The translations under genes and the position numbers were made by a program. This document shows positions 1 to 8,259 of a DNA stretch of 64,000 nucleotides, piece after piece; position 1 is the stretch's first letter, and every line of letters begins with the position of its first letter. The stretch comes from 2-02-FULL-66-14 sp964651335 (GTDB lineage: Bacteria > Pseudomonadota > Gammaproteobacteria > Burkholderiales > SG8-39): positions 21,034-85,033 of the forward strand of contig CAZYVT010000012.1 of NCBI GenBank assembly GCA_964651335.1, written 5' to 3'. The notes below the pieces were generated by a model that was not told where the DNA came from, searched no databases, and worked only from the letters and a program-made list of their open reading frames with translations.

Positions 1-177
1 CAGGCCGAGGCAAAGCAGCAGAATTGCGAGCGGGCGCGCGAGGCATTGCGCGTTTACGAGAGCGGCCAGCGGATCGCCCGGATGGACAAGCAGGGCGAGC
101 GCGTTTACCTCGACGAAGCGCAGGTTGCGCAGGAGGCGGAGAAGGCGCGCCAGGCCGTGCAGCGGTCCTGCAACTAG
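1..177 (+). CDS. DUF4124-type protein, C-terminal part (5' end outside window)
   Basis: An open frame runs from base 1 to a TAG at 175-177 and encodes 58 residues. It is rich in Glu, Gln, Lys and Ala, has two cysteines (NCERAR near the start, RSCN at the end) and the stretch RIARMDKQGERVYLDEAQ. This matches the helical C-terminal tail of small exported proteins with an N-terminal DUF4124 domain, which often lie beside rnfH, ratA and smpB in betaproteobacteria. The domain and signal peptide are outside the window, so the family call rests on tail and context. No function is known. Confidence 0.6.
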   Translation, partial: QAEAKQQNCERAREALRVYESGQRIARMDKQGERVYLDEAQVAQEAEKARQAVQRSCN

Positions 178-192
178 GCGGCTGACACCCGT

Positions 193-477
193 TCAGCGGC
201 GCTTGCGGTGTGCGCGCAGGCGCCGTGCCTCCATCGGCCCCATCACCAGCGGCCGGAGGATCTCGACCCGGTCTCCCTCGCGGAGGGGCTCGTCGGATCG
301 GATCTCCCTGCCGAACCTGCTGAGCTTGTTCCGCCGCAGATCGATTTCCCGATGGCGGGCAAGCACCCCCGATGCGTGCAGCGCATCGCGCGCGCACGCT
401 CCCTCCTCCAGTTCGACGGCCGTCACGTCCTGCGCCGCCGCCAGCGCGTACACGACCTCAACGCGTACTCTTGCCAT
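193..477 (-). CDS. rnfH: RnfH family ubiquitin-like protein
   Basis: This encodes 94 residues, the usual RnfH length. It opens with MARVRVEVVYALAAAQ, carries the LRRNKLSRFGREI segment and DRVEILRPL near the end, and closes with a basic tail, all typical of the RnfH/YfjF beta-grasp family. The biochemical role is unresolved; it is named for linkage to rnf genes and is also known as the partner gene (ratB/pasI) of ratA. The start lies inside the 3' end of ratA (20-nt overlap), so the two are translationally coupled. An upstream in-frame extension is antisense-free but unlike the family, so I use the ATG at 477. Confidence 0.88.
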   Translation of the reverse strand: MARVRVEVVYALAAAQDVTAVELEEGACARDALHASGVLARHREIDLRRNKLSRFGREIRSDEPLREGDRVEILRPLVMGPMEARRLRAHRKRR

Positions 478-901
478 GGAGCATTTCCGCGCGGCGGGTG
501 AACGCGTCCAGCATCGTGCCTGCGATGTTCTCGAACAGGGGCTCGAGCGCCCTTGCGACCACCCGGTTCGCGAACTCGTAGGCAATCGCAACTTCGATTT
601 TTGCCGCCCCCGCGCCGAGCGGCGCGAACTTCCAGTGCGCGGCAAAGCGGCGGAACGGACCTTCCAGCAATCGCATTTCGATGCCGCGGCCCGGCGAGTT
701 CGCGTTCTCCGTGGTGAACGACTGACGAATGCCCGGCATCCCGACCTCGATCGTCGCGACGGTCCGTCCGGGCGAGCGCTCGCGGACATGCGCACCGACA
801 CACCAGGGCAGGAATTCAGGATAGGACTCGATGTCCTCCACCAGCGCATAGAGCCTTTCTGCGCTGCATTCCACGATTGCCGAGCGCGCAATGCGTCTCA
901 T
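458..901 (-). CDS. ratA: RatA-like START/cyclase-fold protein (type II TA RatA / CoQ-binding family)
   Basis: This 147-residue protein has the START-like helix-grip fold signature. RRIARSAIVECSAERLYALV at the N-terminus, then EDIESYPEFLPWC, are hallmark RatA/COQ10-type segments, and the C-terminal helix (LEPLFENIAGTMLDAFTRRA) is also typical. In E. coli RatA was described as a ribosome-association inhibitor; in other bacteria the family is linked to ubiquinone binding, so the function is uncertain. It is the first gene of a ratA-rnfH pair, divergent from smpB with 65 bp between the starts. Confidence 0.88.
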   Translation of the reverse strand: MRRIARSAIVECSAERLYALVEDIESYPEFLPWCVGAHVRERSPGRTVATIEVGMPGIRQSFTTENANSPGRGIEMRLLEGPFRRFAAHWKFAPLGAGAAKIEVAIAYEFANRVVARALEPLFENIAGTMLDAFTRRAEMLHGKSTR

Positions 902-966
902 GCCGGCGAGGGAAGAGTTGGTCGGCTTCCCTGGGCTACAATCGACGCCCTTCCCGGCGCCACGCC

Positions 967-1410
967 ATGTCCATCGTCCAGAATCGCAAGGCGTTTCACG
1001 ACTATTTCGTCGAGGAACGCTACGAGGCCGGACTTGCGCTCGAAGGCTGGGAGGTCAAGGCGATCCGCGCCGGACGCGCGCAGATCCACGACGCGTATGT
1101 GATGGTGAAGGACTCGGCGCTGTGGCTCATCGGTGCGCATGTCAGCCCGTTGACCACTGCCTCGACGCATGTGACGCCCGAACCCGCGCGCACCCGGAAG
1201 CTGCTTCTGCACGCCGACCAGATCAGGCGCCTGATCGGAAAAGTGGCGCAGCGCGGCTACGCCCTGATTGCGCTCGATCTGCATTACTCGAAAGGCCGCA
1301 TCAAGGTCGAAATTGCTCTCGCGCGAGGAAAACTCAAACATGACAAGCGCGCCTCCGAGCGCGAGCGCGAATGGCAGCGCGAAAAGCAAAAACTCCTACG
1401 CCAGCGCTGA
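967..1410 (+). CDS. smpB: SsrA-binding protein SmpB
   Basis: SmpB (147 residues) binds tmRNA and takes part in trans-translation rescue of stalled ribosomes. The start MSIVQNRKAFHDYF is the canonical family N-terminus; a 30-residue upstream extension in frame does not resemble SmpB and is rejected. EGWEVKAIRAGR, the TRKLLLH segment and the basic C-terminal tail that inserts in the mRNA channel (KHDKRASEREREW onward) are all present. The 3' end overlaps the 3' end of ppsA by 15 nt, tail to tail. ssrA is not in the window. Confidence 0.97.
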   Translation: MSIVQNRKAFHDYFVEERYEAGLALEGWEVKAIRAGRAQIHDAYVMVKDSALWLIGAHVSPLTTASTHVTPEPARTRKLLLHADQIRRLIGKVAQRGYALIALDLHYSKGRIKVEIALARGKLKHDKRASEREREWQREKQKLLRQR

Positions 1411-3807
1411 GCGACGCGGCTCGCCGGTCGGCGCCGCCTGTTCTCCGAGTGCAAGCCACGTCGAGACGACGCTGTCGGGATTGAGAGACAGGCTGTCGAT
1501 TCCGCGCTCCATCAGCCAGCGCGCCAGGTCCGGGTGGTCCGACGGGCCCTGTCCGCAGATCCCCACGTACTTTCCATGCTTGCGGCAGGCGCGGATCGCA
1601 AGCTCGAGCAGTGCTTTCACCGCGGGGTCGCGCTCGTCAAAAGCGCCGGCGACCAGACTCGAATCGCGGTCCAGGCCCAGCGTCAGCTGGGTGAGATCGT
1701 TGGAACCGATCGAGAAGCCGTCGAAATGCTCCAGAAATGCTTCCGCCAGGATCGCGTTGGACGGCACCTCGCACATCATGACCAGCCGAAGGCCGTTGTC
1801 GCCACGCCGCAAACCGTGATCCGCAAGCAGCTTGACGACGTTCCTCGCCTCGTCGAGGGTGCGCACGAACGGCACCATGAGTTCGACGTTGACCAGGCCG
1901 AGCTCCCCGCGCACCTTGCGAATCGCCGCGCACTCGAGCTCGAAGCAGGCGCGGAAATCGGGCGCCAGATAACGCGCGGCGCCGCGAAATCCGAGCATCG
2001 GGTTTTCCTCCTCCGGCTCGTAACGTCCTCCCCCCAATAGTTTCCGGTACTCATTGGACTTGAAATCGGAGAGCCGCACGATCACCGGCTTGGGCCAGAA
2101 CGCCGCGGCGATCGTGGCAACGCCCTCGACCAGTTTCTCCCGGAAAAAACTGCTCGGGTCGGGGTACCCCCGAGCGGCGCGCTCCACCGCCGCCTTCAGG
2201 TCCTGCGGCAACGTCTCGTGTTCGATGCACGCCCTCGGATGCACGCCAATCTCGTTATTGATGATGAATTCCAGGCGCGCCAGCCCGACGCCTGCGTTCG
2301 GCAGCTGCGCGAAGTTGAACGCGAGCCGCGGATTGCCGACGTTCATCGCGATTTTCAGCGGGATCCGGGGCATCTCGCCGAGCTCGGTCGTGGCGATTTC
2401 GAAGGCCAGCAACCCTTCGTAGACGTTTCCGGTGTCGCCTTCGGCGCAGGAAACGGTCACCGGCTGCCCGTCGTTCAAACGCTGCGTCGCGTTGCCGCAT
2501 CCGACGACCGCGGGAATTCCGAGCTCCCGGGCGATGATCGCAGCGTGACACGTACGCCCGCCGCGGTTGGTGACGATCGCGCTCGCGAGCTTCATCACCG
2601 GTTCCCAATTCGGATCGGTCATGTCCGTGACCAGCACCTCGCCCTTGCGAACGGTCGACATCCGCGAGATGTCCGTGACCACACGCACCGGGCCGGCGCC
2701 GATCTTGTGGCCAATCGCGCGTCCTGTGGCAAGCACCCGGCCGCGGCTCTTGAGCCGGTAGCGCTCTTCGGCCTGGCCCCGTTTTCTGGACCGCACCGTC
2801 TCGGGTCGGGCCTGGACGATATAGATCCTGCCGTCCGCGCCATCCTTTGCCCACTCGATGTCCATCGGGCAGCCGTAATGCTTTTCAATCGAACAGGCAT
2901 AGCGCGCCAGCTCGAGGACATCCGCGTCGTTGAGGGAAAAGCGGTTGCGTTCGGCATCCGTCGCCTCGACCGTCCGCGTCGAGCGCCCGGCAGATGCCGC
3001 CTGCGCAAAGATCATCTTCTGCAGCTTCGAGCCGAGGCTGCGCCGGATGATCGCCGGATGTCCCGCGTCGAGCATCGGTTTGTGCACATAGAACTCGTCG
3101 GGATTGACCGCGCCCTGCACCACCAGCTCGCCCAGGCCCCAGGAGGACGTGATGAAGACCACGTCCCGAAAGCCGGACTCCGTGTCCAGGGTGAACATCA
3201 CACCGGCCGCGCCCAGATCGCTCCGCACCATGCGCTGCACGGCCACCGACAGGGACACCGCGCCGTGCTCGAACCCTCGATGCACCCGGTACGAAATCGC
3301 GCGATCGTTATACAGCGACGCAAAGACACGCCGGATTGCCTCCAGCACCTGCTCGGCGCCACGAATGTTGAGGAAAGTTTCCTGCTGGCCGGCGAACGAC
3401 GCATCCGGCAGATCTTCGGCGGTCGCAGAGGATCTGACGGCAAACGAGAGATCGCTCGAGGACTCATTTATAAGTTGTTGATAATAAGCTTTTAGTTCTG
3501 ACGCTATGTGGCTCGGAAACGATGCGGAGGAGATCCAGCTGCGGATTTCGGTGCCACAGCGAGCAAGAGCTTCGACATCGTTCGGGTCAAGTGCCTGCAG
3601 GCGCGCCGCGATTCGCCGATCGAGGCCGTATTCGGAAAGAAACTCCTGGTACGCGCGGACGGTCGTCGCGAAACCCCCGGGAACCCGGATACCCGTCTGC
3701 GACAGTCGCCCCACCATTTCGCCAAGCGAGGAATTCTTTCCTCCCACCTGATGCAGGTCGGCCATTCGCAGATCGCTCAGCCATCTGACGTAGACCCCGT
3801 CTGTCAT
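1396..3807 (-). CDS. ppsA: Phosphoenolpyruvate synthase PpsA
   Basis: PpsA converts pyruvate, ATP and water to PEP, AMP and phosphate in gluconeogenesis. The 803 residues comprise an N-terminal ATP-grasp domain (VGGKNSSLGEM at 21-31, VRSSATAEDLP at 124-133), a swivelling phospho-His domain with GGRTCHAA where T419 is the PpsR target and H421 the phosphocarrier, and a C-terminal TIM barrel (GICGQGPSD). T419/H421 match the E. coli numbering. GAGGAAAGGCGC precedes the ATG as a ribosome-binding site. It is divergent from ppsR, which regulates it. Confidence 0.97.
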   Translation of the reverse strand: MTDGVYVRWLSDLRMADLHQVGGKNSSLGEMVGRLSQTGIRVPGGFATTVRAYQEFLSEYGLDRRIAARLQALDPNDVEALARCGTEIRSWISSASFPSHIASELKAYYQQLINESSSDLSFAVRSSATAEDLPDASFAGQQETFLNIRGAEQVLEAIRRVFASLYNDRAISYRVHRGFEHGAVSLSVAVQRMVRSDLGAAGVMFTLDTESGFRDVVFITSSWGLGELVVQGAVNPDEFYVHKPMLDAGHPAIIRRSLGSKLQKMIFAQAASAGRSTRTVEATDAERNRFSLNDADVLELARYACSIEKHYGCPMDIEWAKDGADGRIYIVQARPETVRSRKRGQAEERYRLKSRGRVLATGRAIGHKIGAGPVRVVTDISRMSTVRKGEVLVTDMTDPNWEPVMKLASAIVTNRGGRTCHAAIIARELGIPAVVGCGNATQRLNDGQPVTVSCAEGDTGNVYEGLLAFEIATTELGEMPRIPLKIAMNVGNPRLAFNFAQLPNAGVGLARLEFIINNEIGVHPRACIEHETLPQDLKAAVERAARGYPDPSSFFREKLVEGVATIAAAFWPKPVIVRLSDFKSNEYRKLLGGGRYEPEEENPMLGFRGAARYLAPDFRACFELECAAIRKVRGELGLVNVELMVPFVRTLDEARNVVKLLADHGLRRGDNGLRLVMMCEVPSNAILAEAFLEHFDGFSIGSNDLTQLTLGLDRDSSLVAGAFDERDPAVKALLELAIRACRKHGKYVGICGQGPSDHPDLARWLMERGIDSLSLNPDSVVSTWLALGEQAAPTGEPRRSALA

Positions 3808-3900
3808 GCGCCTTTCCTCTCCGATTGCTCCATCGGCGTTATGCCTCTATTGTATCGGCTCGCCCTTTTGTCGCGCAGCACAACCCAGCCGTTTTTCGAG
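3808..3900. promoter_or_regulatory. ppsA/ppsR divergent intergenic region
   Basis: These 93 bp separate the start codons of ppsA (leftward) and ppsR (rightward) and must hold both promoters or lie close to them. I see TTGTAT near 3848 and TTTTGTC further on but no convincing paired -35/-10 boxes. The ppsA ribosome-binding site lies at its left edge. Confidence 0.4.
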
Positions 3901-4725
3901 ATGCCTCAACGACGCACGATATTTTTCGTTTCCGACGGCACAGGGATCACCGCGCAGATGCTCGGTCACAGCCTGCTCACGCAGTTCGAGGGCGTCGAGT
4001 TCAATCACGTGACCATACCGTTCGTGGATAGCGTCAAAAAGGCGGAGGAATGCCTCGACCGGATCGAGCGCGAAGCGGTGCCGGGCAACGGCCAGCCGAT
4101 CGTGTTCTCGACGCTGGTCAACGGCGACGTCCGCCAGGTGATTCGGCGTGCAAAAGCACTGTTTCTCGATTTTTTCGAGACCTTCATCGATCCGCTTGAA
4201 GCCGGACTCGGCGTGAGGTCCAGCCACGCCATTGGCCGCTCGCACAGTGCGCTCGACAAGCAGGAGTACCAGCAGCGCATCGAGGCAATCAATTTTGCGA
4301 TGACGCACGACGACGGCGCCTCGCACCGGGAATTGGGCCAGGCAGACGTGATCCTGATCGGCGTTTCGCGCAGCGGCAAGACCCCCACGAGCCTCTATCT
4401 GGCGCTGCAGCTCGGCGTCAGGGCCGCGAACTATCCGTTGATTCCCGAGGACTTCGCCCGTGATCAGCTGCCCGGGGCGCTCCGAACTCACAAGGCGAAG
4501 CTGTACGGTCTGACGATCGGCCCGGAGCGGCTGCATGAAATCAGGCAGCAGCGCCGGCCCGCCAGCCGATACGCCGATCTCGCCAACTGCCGCTACGAAG
4601 TCGAGCATGCGGAAATGCTGATGCGGCGCGAGGGCATCCGGTGGATCAATTCGACCGCAAAATCGATCGAGGAGATCGCGACCACGATCCTGCGCGAGCT
4701 CAGGATCGAGCGCCACATGTACTGA
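3901..4725 (+). CDS. ppsR: PEP synthase regulatory protein (bifunctional kinase/pyrophosphorylase)
   Basis: PpsR (274 residues) inactivates PpsA by ADP-dependent phosphorylation of the active-site Thr and reactivates it by Pi-dependent dephosphorylation. The start MPQRRTIFFVSDGTGITA at 3901 is the family N-terminus; longer upstream frames are discarded. The P-loop is IGVSRSGKTPTS (G154-T161 core), and EVEHAE, RWINST and SIEEIA near the end are conserved. Its divergent placement next to ppsA fits a dedicated enzyme/regulator pair. The last 26 nt overlap the 3' end of the downstream methyltransferase gene, tail to tail. Confidence 0.96.
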   Translation: MPQRRTIFFVSDGTGITAQMLGHSLLTQFEGVEFNHVTIPFVDSVKKAEECLDRIEREAVPGNGQPIVFSTLVNGDVRQVIRRAKALFLDFFETFIDPLEAGLGVRSSHAIGRSHSALDKQEYQQRIEAINFAMTHDDGASHRELGQADVILIGVSRSGKTPTSLYLALQLGVRAANYPLIPEDFARDQLPGALRTHKAKLYGLTIGPERLHEIRQQRRPASRYADLANCRYEVEHAEMLMRREGIRWINSTAKSIEEIATTILRELRIERHMY

Positions 4726-5491
4726 GCTGCCGGCTTCTCTCGTAAAAACAGATCGCGGCGGCGGCCGCCACATTGAGCGACTCTCCCGTTCCCGGCATCG
4801 GTATGGTGACCGCGAGGTTCGCACGCGCGGCCAGAGGACCGTGGATGCCGCGTCCTTCGGCGCCAAAGATCCAGAAAATCCGCCCTGCCAGTCCGGCTTC
4901 TGCAATCGGCGTGCCGCCGCGCGGCACGGTGCTGACGACGGTTCCGCCGAAGCGCCCGAGATCTGCCACTGGATCGCGCGATGCGCCGATGCACAATGCG
5001 AAGTGCGCGCCCATCCCGGCGCGCAGCACTTTCGGAGACCACGGGTCGGCGCACCCGGGGCCGACCAGCACATCGCGCACGCCGAACGCCGCGGCGCTTC
5101 GCAAGACTGCGCCGACGTTGCCTGCATCCTGAATGCCGTCCAGCAAAACGCAGCACGGCGAGTCCGGAAGCGACGGCCGTGCGGTCGGGAGCGCGATTTC
5201 CGCGGCGATTCCTTGTGGAGTCTGCGCGCCCGCAAGCGCGCGGAATACGGCGCTCGAAACGAGCACTGGCGAAATTCCGGCGCGCTCTGCCACGACATCG
5301 AGTTCGCGCCCCAGGATCCTGTCTTCGGAGACGATCAGCGCCTCGGGTTTGCCACCGCAGTCGAGGTATGCGGCCACCAGGCGAGGTCCTTCGATGAGCG
5401 CCCGTTCCTCAGCGCGCCGCGCCCGCGCATCCCGCACCAGCCTTTGCCAGCGGCGCACGCGCGGGTTGGCGCGCGAGCGGACGACGGTCAT
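4700..5491 (-). CDS. SpoU/TrmH family RNA 2'-O-methyltransferase (RlmB-like)
   Basis: This 263-residue SPOUT methyltransferase probably 2'-O-methylates rRNA or tRNA using SAM. The N-terminal substrate-binding domain includes EERALIEGPRLVAAYLDCGG. The SpoU domain shows the three family motifs: LDGIQDAGNVGAVLRSAAAFG (motif 1), IFGAEGRGIH (motif 2) and IPMPGTGESLNVAAAAAICFYE (motif 3). The start ATG at 5491 overlaps the TGA of the upstream senA gene (ATGA), so the two are co-translated. The exact RNA target cannot be read from sequence; related betaproteobacterial genes sit after rnhB. Confidence 0.9.
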   Translation of the reverse strand: MTVVRSRANPRVRRWQRLVRDARARRAEERALIEGPRLVAAYLDCGGKPEALIVSEDRILGRELDVVAERAGISPVLVSSAVFRALAGAQTPQGIAAEIALPTARPSLPDSPCCVLLDGIQDAGNVGAVLRSAAAFGVRDVLVGPGCADPWSPKVLRAGMGAHFALCIGASRDPVADLGRFGGTVVSTVPRGGTPIAEAGLAGRIFWIFGAEGRGIHGPLAARANLAVTIPMPGTGESLNVAAAAAICFYERSRQLSTCGARS

Positions 5492-6714
5492 TGCGTTTCT
5501 GGCGCGCAGGTCCGGAACCCGGCAAAGATGTCCGCGCGATCGGGCGTAAAAAAGTTTCGATACGTCGTGCAAGCGATGCGTCGCGAAGTGGCGAAAGCGC
5601 CGCCGCGCAGCACCTTGTGTGTTCCGAACCAGGGCTCGGAGTACTCTTTGTAGGGATCCCGCAGGAAGCGCGGATACGGCAGAAACGGGGTCGCGGTCCA
5701 CTCCCAGATGTTGCCCGTCATCTGGCGCACGCCCCAGGGGCTGTCGCCAAGCGGGTAGGCGTGAACACTTGCAGGCGAAGCGTTCTCGAGGTTCGCACGC
5801 TCCGGCGTCCAGGGCTCGTCGCCCCAGGGATGAAGCCGCTTGCGTCCCGATCGCGGGTCCCAGGTCGCGGCGAACTCCCACTCGGCCTCGGTCGGGAGCC
5901 GCCGCCCGGCGTAGCGGCAATAGCCCTGCGCCTCGTTCCAGCTCACGTGCATCACCGGCTCATCGTCCACCAGGGCCAGCCAGCGGTCGAAGCGTCGCAC
6001 GTGCCAGACGCCGTCGAGCTGCTTCCAGTGCGCCGGTGGCCGGCCGCCGGCGTCGACAAATGCGCGATACTCGGCGTTCGTCACTGCCGTGCGCGCGATG
6101 CGGAACGGCTGGAGTACGACCGGGTGAACCCATTTCTCGTTGTCGAATATGAATTCGCCGCTATGGTGTGCCCCCAGCAGGAACGCGCCTCCTGGAATTT
6201 CCGCATCGCCGGCAAGCCGTTCGCCTGCCGGATGGTCTCGCCTCGCGAGCGCCGGCGCCTCGTACCCCAGGGTCTGGCGCGTATAGTGAAACGCCTCTGC
6301 GTGCATGTCCTCGTGACGCACCGCAAGCTGGGCGAAATAGACATCGTCCTCGTCGCAACGTTGCGAAAGGCGCTCGAGCAGCTGCTCCAGCACCGCATCG
6401 CGATAGCGAATGGTCGCCTGAAACGTCTGCAGCGGCAGCGACCAGCGTGAGTCGTGCGGCATCGTCGCCGAGTTGTAGAAGTCGTCGGCATTGGGCAGAA
6501 TCGAATCGCCGCGCGCCGTCGCGTGGCGTCCCGGCGCGGTGCGTCTCAGACACCAGTACTCCTGGAACCAACCCACGTGCCCCAGCTCCCACCGCGGCGG
6601 ATTGACGGTCGCAAGCATCGGGCCGAATTCGCGCGCATCTGCGAGGTCGTCTGCGACCGCGCGTGTATGCGCGCGCGACGCGTTCAGTTCCGCGGCGAGC
6701 ATTGCTGGCGTCAT
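5488..6714 (-). CDS. senA: Selenoneine synthase SenA (EgtB-like non-heme iron enzyme)
   Basis: These 408 residues have an N-terminal DinB-like four-helix domain and a C-terminal FGE-sulfatase domain, the EgtB architecture. The iron-binding histidines are visible: H46 in WELGHVGWFQEYW and H134/H138 in HEDMHAE. The FGE part shows EIPGGAFLLG, RLPTEAEWEFAA, GNIWEWTATPF and VLRGGAFATS. EgtB enzymes join hercynine to a sulfur donor; SenA homologues use a selenosugar. I call SenA rather than EgtB because the divergent neighbour is a SenB-type glycosyltransferase and because no egtA, egtC, egtD or egtE gene is nearby. The start at 6714 lacks a Shine-Dalgarno; M5 (6702) is an alternative. Confidence 0.82.
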   Translation of the reverse strand: MTPAMLAAELNASRAHTRAVADDLADAREFGPMLATVNPPRWELGHVGWFQEYWCLRRTAPGRHATARGDSILPNADDFYNSATMPHDSRWSLPLQTFQATIRYRDAVLEQLLERLSQRCDEDDVYFAQLAVRHEDMHAEAFHYTRQTLGYEAPALARRDHPAGERLAGDAEIPGGAFLLGAHHSGEFIFDNEKWVHPVVLQPFRIARTAVTNAEYRAFVDAGGRPPAHWKQLDGVWHVRRFDRWLALVDDEPVMHVSWNEAQGYCRYAGRRLPTEAEWEFAATWDPRSGRKRLHPWGDEPWTPERANLENASPASVHAYPLGDSPWGVRQMTGNIWEWTATPFLPYPRFLRDPYKEYSEPWFGTHKVLRGGAFATSRRIACTTYRNFFTPDRADIFAGFRTCAPETQ

Positions 6715-6728
6715 GACTGGTACCAGTC
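6715..6728. promoter_or_regulatory. Perfect 14-bp palindrome between senA and senB
   Basis: GACTGGTACCAGTC is a perfect inverted repeat with no spacer. It directly abuts the senA start codon (CAT on this strand at 6712-6714) and lies 18 bp before the senB start. The whole divergent gap is only 32 bp, so a regulator bound here could act on both genes; alternatively it could form a hairpin in the senA leader. No matched promoter boxes are visible. Confidence 0.5.
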
Positions 6729-6746
6729 TAGCGAAGAACGACGGCT

Positions 6747-7706
6747 GTGAGAATCGCGCTGATCACTCCCGCGGGCGCTGGTTCGCGGGCCGGAAACCGC
6801 CACACCGCGATGCGGTGGGCCTCCTTTTTGCGCGCCGCCGGGCACCGCGTTGCGGTGGCGACCGGGTGGCGGCCGGACCCGCACACCGAATTCATGCTCG
6901 CGCTGCACGCAAGGCGCAGTCATGCTTCGATCCTGGCGTTCCGCGAGGTGCACCCGGACCGGCCGCTGCTGCTCGCACTGACCGGCACCGACTTGTATCG
7001 CGACATCCGCACTTCCGACGACGCGCGCGATTCGCTGCGCCGGGCAGACGGGTTCATCGTCCTGCAGCCAAAGGCGATCGAGGAGCTGCCGCCTTCGCAG
7101 CGAGGCCGCGCGCACATCGTCATCCAGTCCTGTTCGAGCCTGCTGCGGCACCTGCCCGTGACGCGGCGCTTCCGCGTCTGCGTGATCGGTCACCTTCGCG
7201 AGGAAAAGGATCCGCTGTGCGCGCTCCGTGCGCTGGACCTTGTCCCGCGGGATGTCCGGATCGAACTGATCCAGCTCGGCGAAGCGCTCGATGCGCGTTT
7301 CGCCGACGCAGCGCGTGACGCCATGAAGCGCGAGCCGCGCTATCGATGGCTGGGCGGCGCGCCTCACGCGCAGGCATTGCGCTGGCTCGCCTCGAGCCAC
7401 GCGATGATCATCAGCTCGCGCATGGAGGGAGGTGCAAATGTCGTGTCCGAGGCGATCCGTATCGGCGTGCCGGTGATCGCATCGCGTATCCCCGGCAATC
7501 TGGGATTGCTGGGCGCTGGCTATCCGGCGTATTTCGCAGCCGAAAACGTCCGGGCGCTGGCCACCCTGGTGCGGCGCACGGCCTCGGACCCGGTGTTCTA
7601 CCGGCTATTGAAGCGGCACGTGGCGAAGCTCCGTCCCATGGTCGCTCCCGAGAACGAGCGACGCATGCTCCTTGCTGCAGTCACGGCCGCGCAAGAAGCT
7701 TCCTGA
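6747..7706 (+). CDS. senB: Selenosugar synthase SenB (GT-B glycosyltransferase)
   Basis: This 319-residue GT-B fold protein opens with RIALITPAGAGSRAGNRHTA, the SenB-type glycosyltransferase N-terminus, followed by ALTGTDLYRDI and, in the donor-binding half, VIGHLREEKDPLCALRAL and EGGANVVSEAIRIGVPVIAS (E-x7-E type motif). In described sen clusters SenB makes a selenosugar from selenophosphate and a UDP-sugar, and SenA uses it to build selenoneine. The start is GTG at 6747 with weak GAAGAACGA upstream. It faces senA divergently with 32 bp between, and its end overlaps rnhB by 26 nt. No selD (senC) gene is in the window. Confidence 0.82.
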   Translation: MRIALITPAGAGSRAGNRHTAMRWASFLRAAGHRVAVATGWRPDPHTEFMLALHARRSHASILAFREVHPDRPLLLALTGTDLYRDIRTSDDARDSLRRADGFIVLQPKAIEELPPSQRGRAHIVIQSCSSLLRHLPVTRRFRVCVIGHLREEKDPLCALRALDLVPRDVRIELIQLGEALDARFADAARDAMKREPRYRWLGGAPHAQALRWLASSHAMIISSRMEGGANVVSEAIRIGVPVIASRIPGNLGLLGAGYPAYFAAENVRALATLVRRTASDPVFYRLLKRHVAKLRPMVAPENERRMLLAAVTAAQEAS

Positions 7707-8259
7707 CCGGCGCATACGAGCGCCGGTGAATCTCGCACGCACCGAAGCGTTGCAGCAGCTGCAGATGCTCGCGCGTCGGATAGCCCTTGTGCCGGTCGAG
7801 CCGGTACTGCGGAAAACGCAGGTGCAGCCGGCGCATCTCCGCGTCACGCGCGGTCTTGGCGAGGATCGATGCCGCCGAAATGGCGGGATGCAGGCGGTCG
7901 CCGCCGACGATGGATCGCACGGGGCAGGCAAGGCTCGGGCAATGAGCGCCGTCGATGAGCGTTTCCTCGGGCACGAAACCCAGGCCTTCGACCGCGCGCT
8001 GCATCGCGAGCAGCGTCGCCCGGAGGATGTTGAGCCGGTCGATTTCCTCGACCGAGGCCCAGGCCACGTGCCAGGCGAGCGCGCGCGCGCGAATCGTTTC
8101 TCCGAGCCGTTCGCGCGGCGCTTGCGCAATCAGTTTCGAGTCCTTCAGCCCGTCGATCGGAGAGTCCGGATCGAGCACCACCGCGGCGGCGCAGACCGGC
8201 CCGGCGATCGGCCCGCGTCCCGCCTCGTCCACGCCGCAGACCCCGGGTCTATACGCCAT
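7681..8259 (-). CDS. rnhB: Ribonuclease HII
   Basis: RNase HII (192 residues) nicks RNA in RNA-DNA hybrids and removes misincorporated ribonucleotides. The N-terminal GVCGVDEAGRGPIAGPV holds the DEAGRG metal-binding motif; LKDSKLIA, GGDRLHPAISAASILAK and RFPQYRLDRHKGYPT are further conserved blocks. It is the last gene of the long leftward lpx operon, starting 11 nt inside lpxB. Its 3' end overlaps senB tail to tail. Confidence 0.97.
   Translation of the reverse strand: MAYRPGVCGVDEAGRGPIAGPVCAAAVVLDPDSPIDGLKDSKLIAQAPRERLGETIRARALAWHVAWASVEEIDRLNILRATLLAMQRAVEGLGFVPEETLIDGAHCPSLACPVRSIVGGDRLHPAISAASILAKTARDAEMRRLHLRFPQYRLDRHKGYPTREHLQLLQRFGACEIHRRSYAPVRKLLARP

Noticed and set aside
5488..6714. 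Assignment of this EgtB-like gene to ergothioneine synthesis
   Set aside because: No egtA, egtC, egtD or egtE gene is adjacent, while a SenB-type glycosyltransferase is. The alternative remains possible and is stated in the entry.
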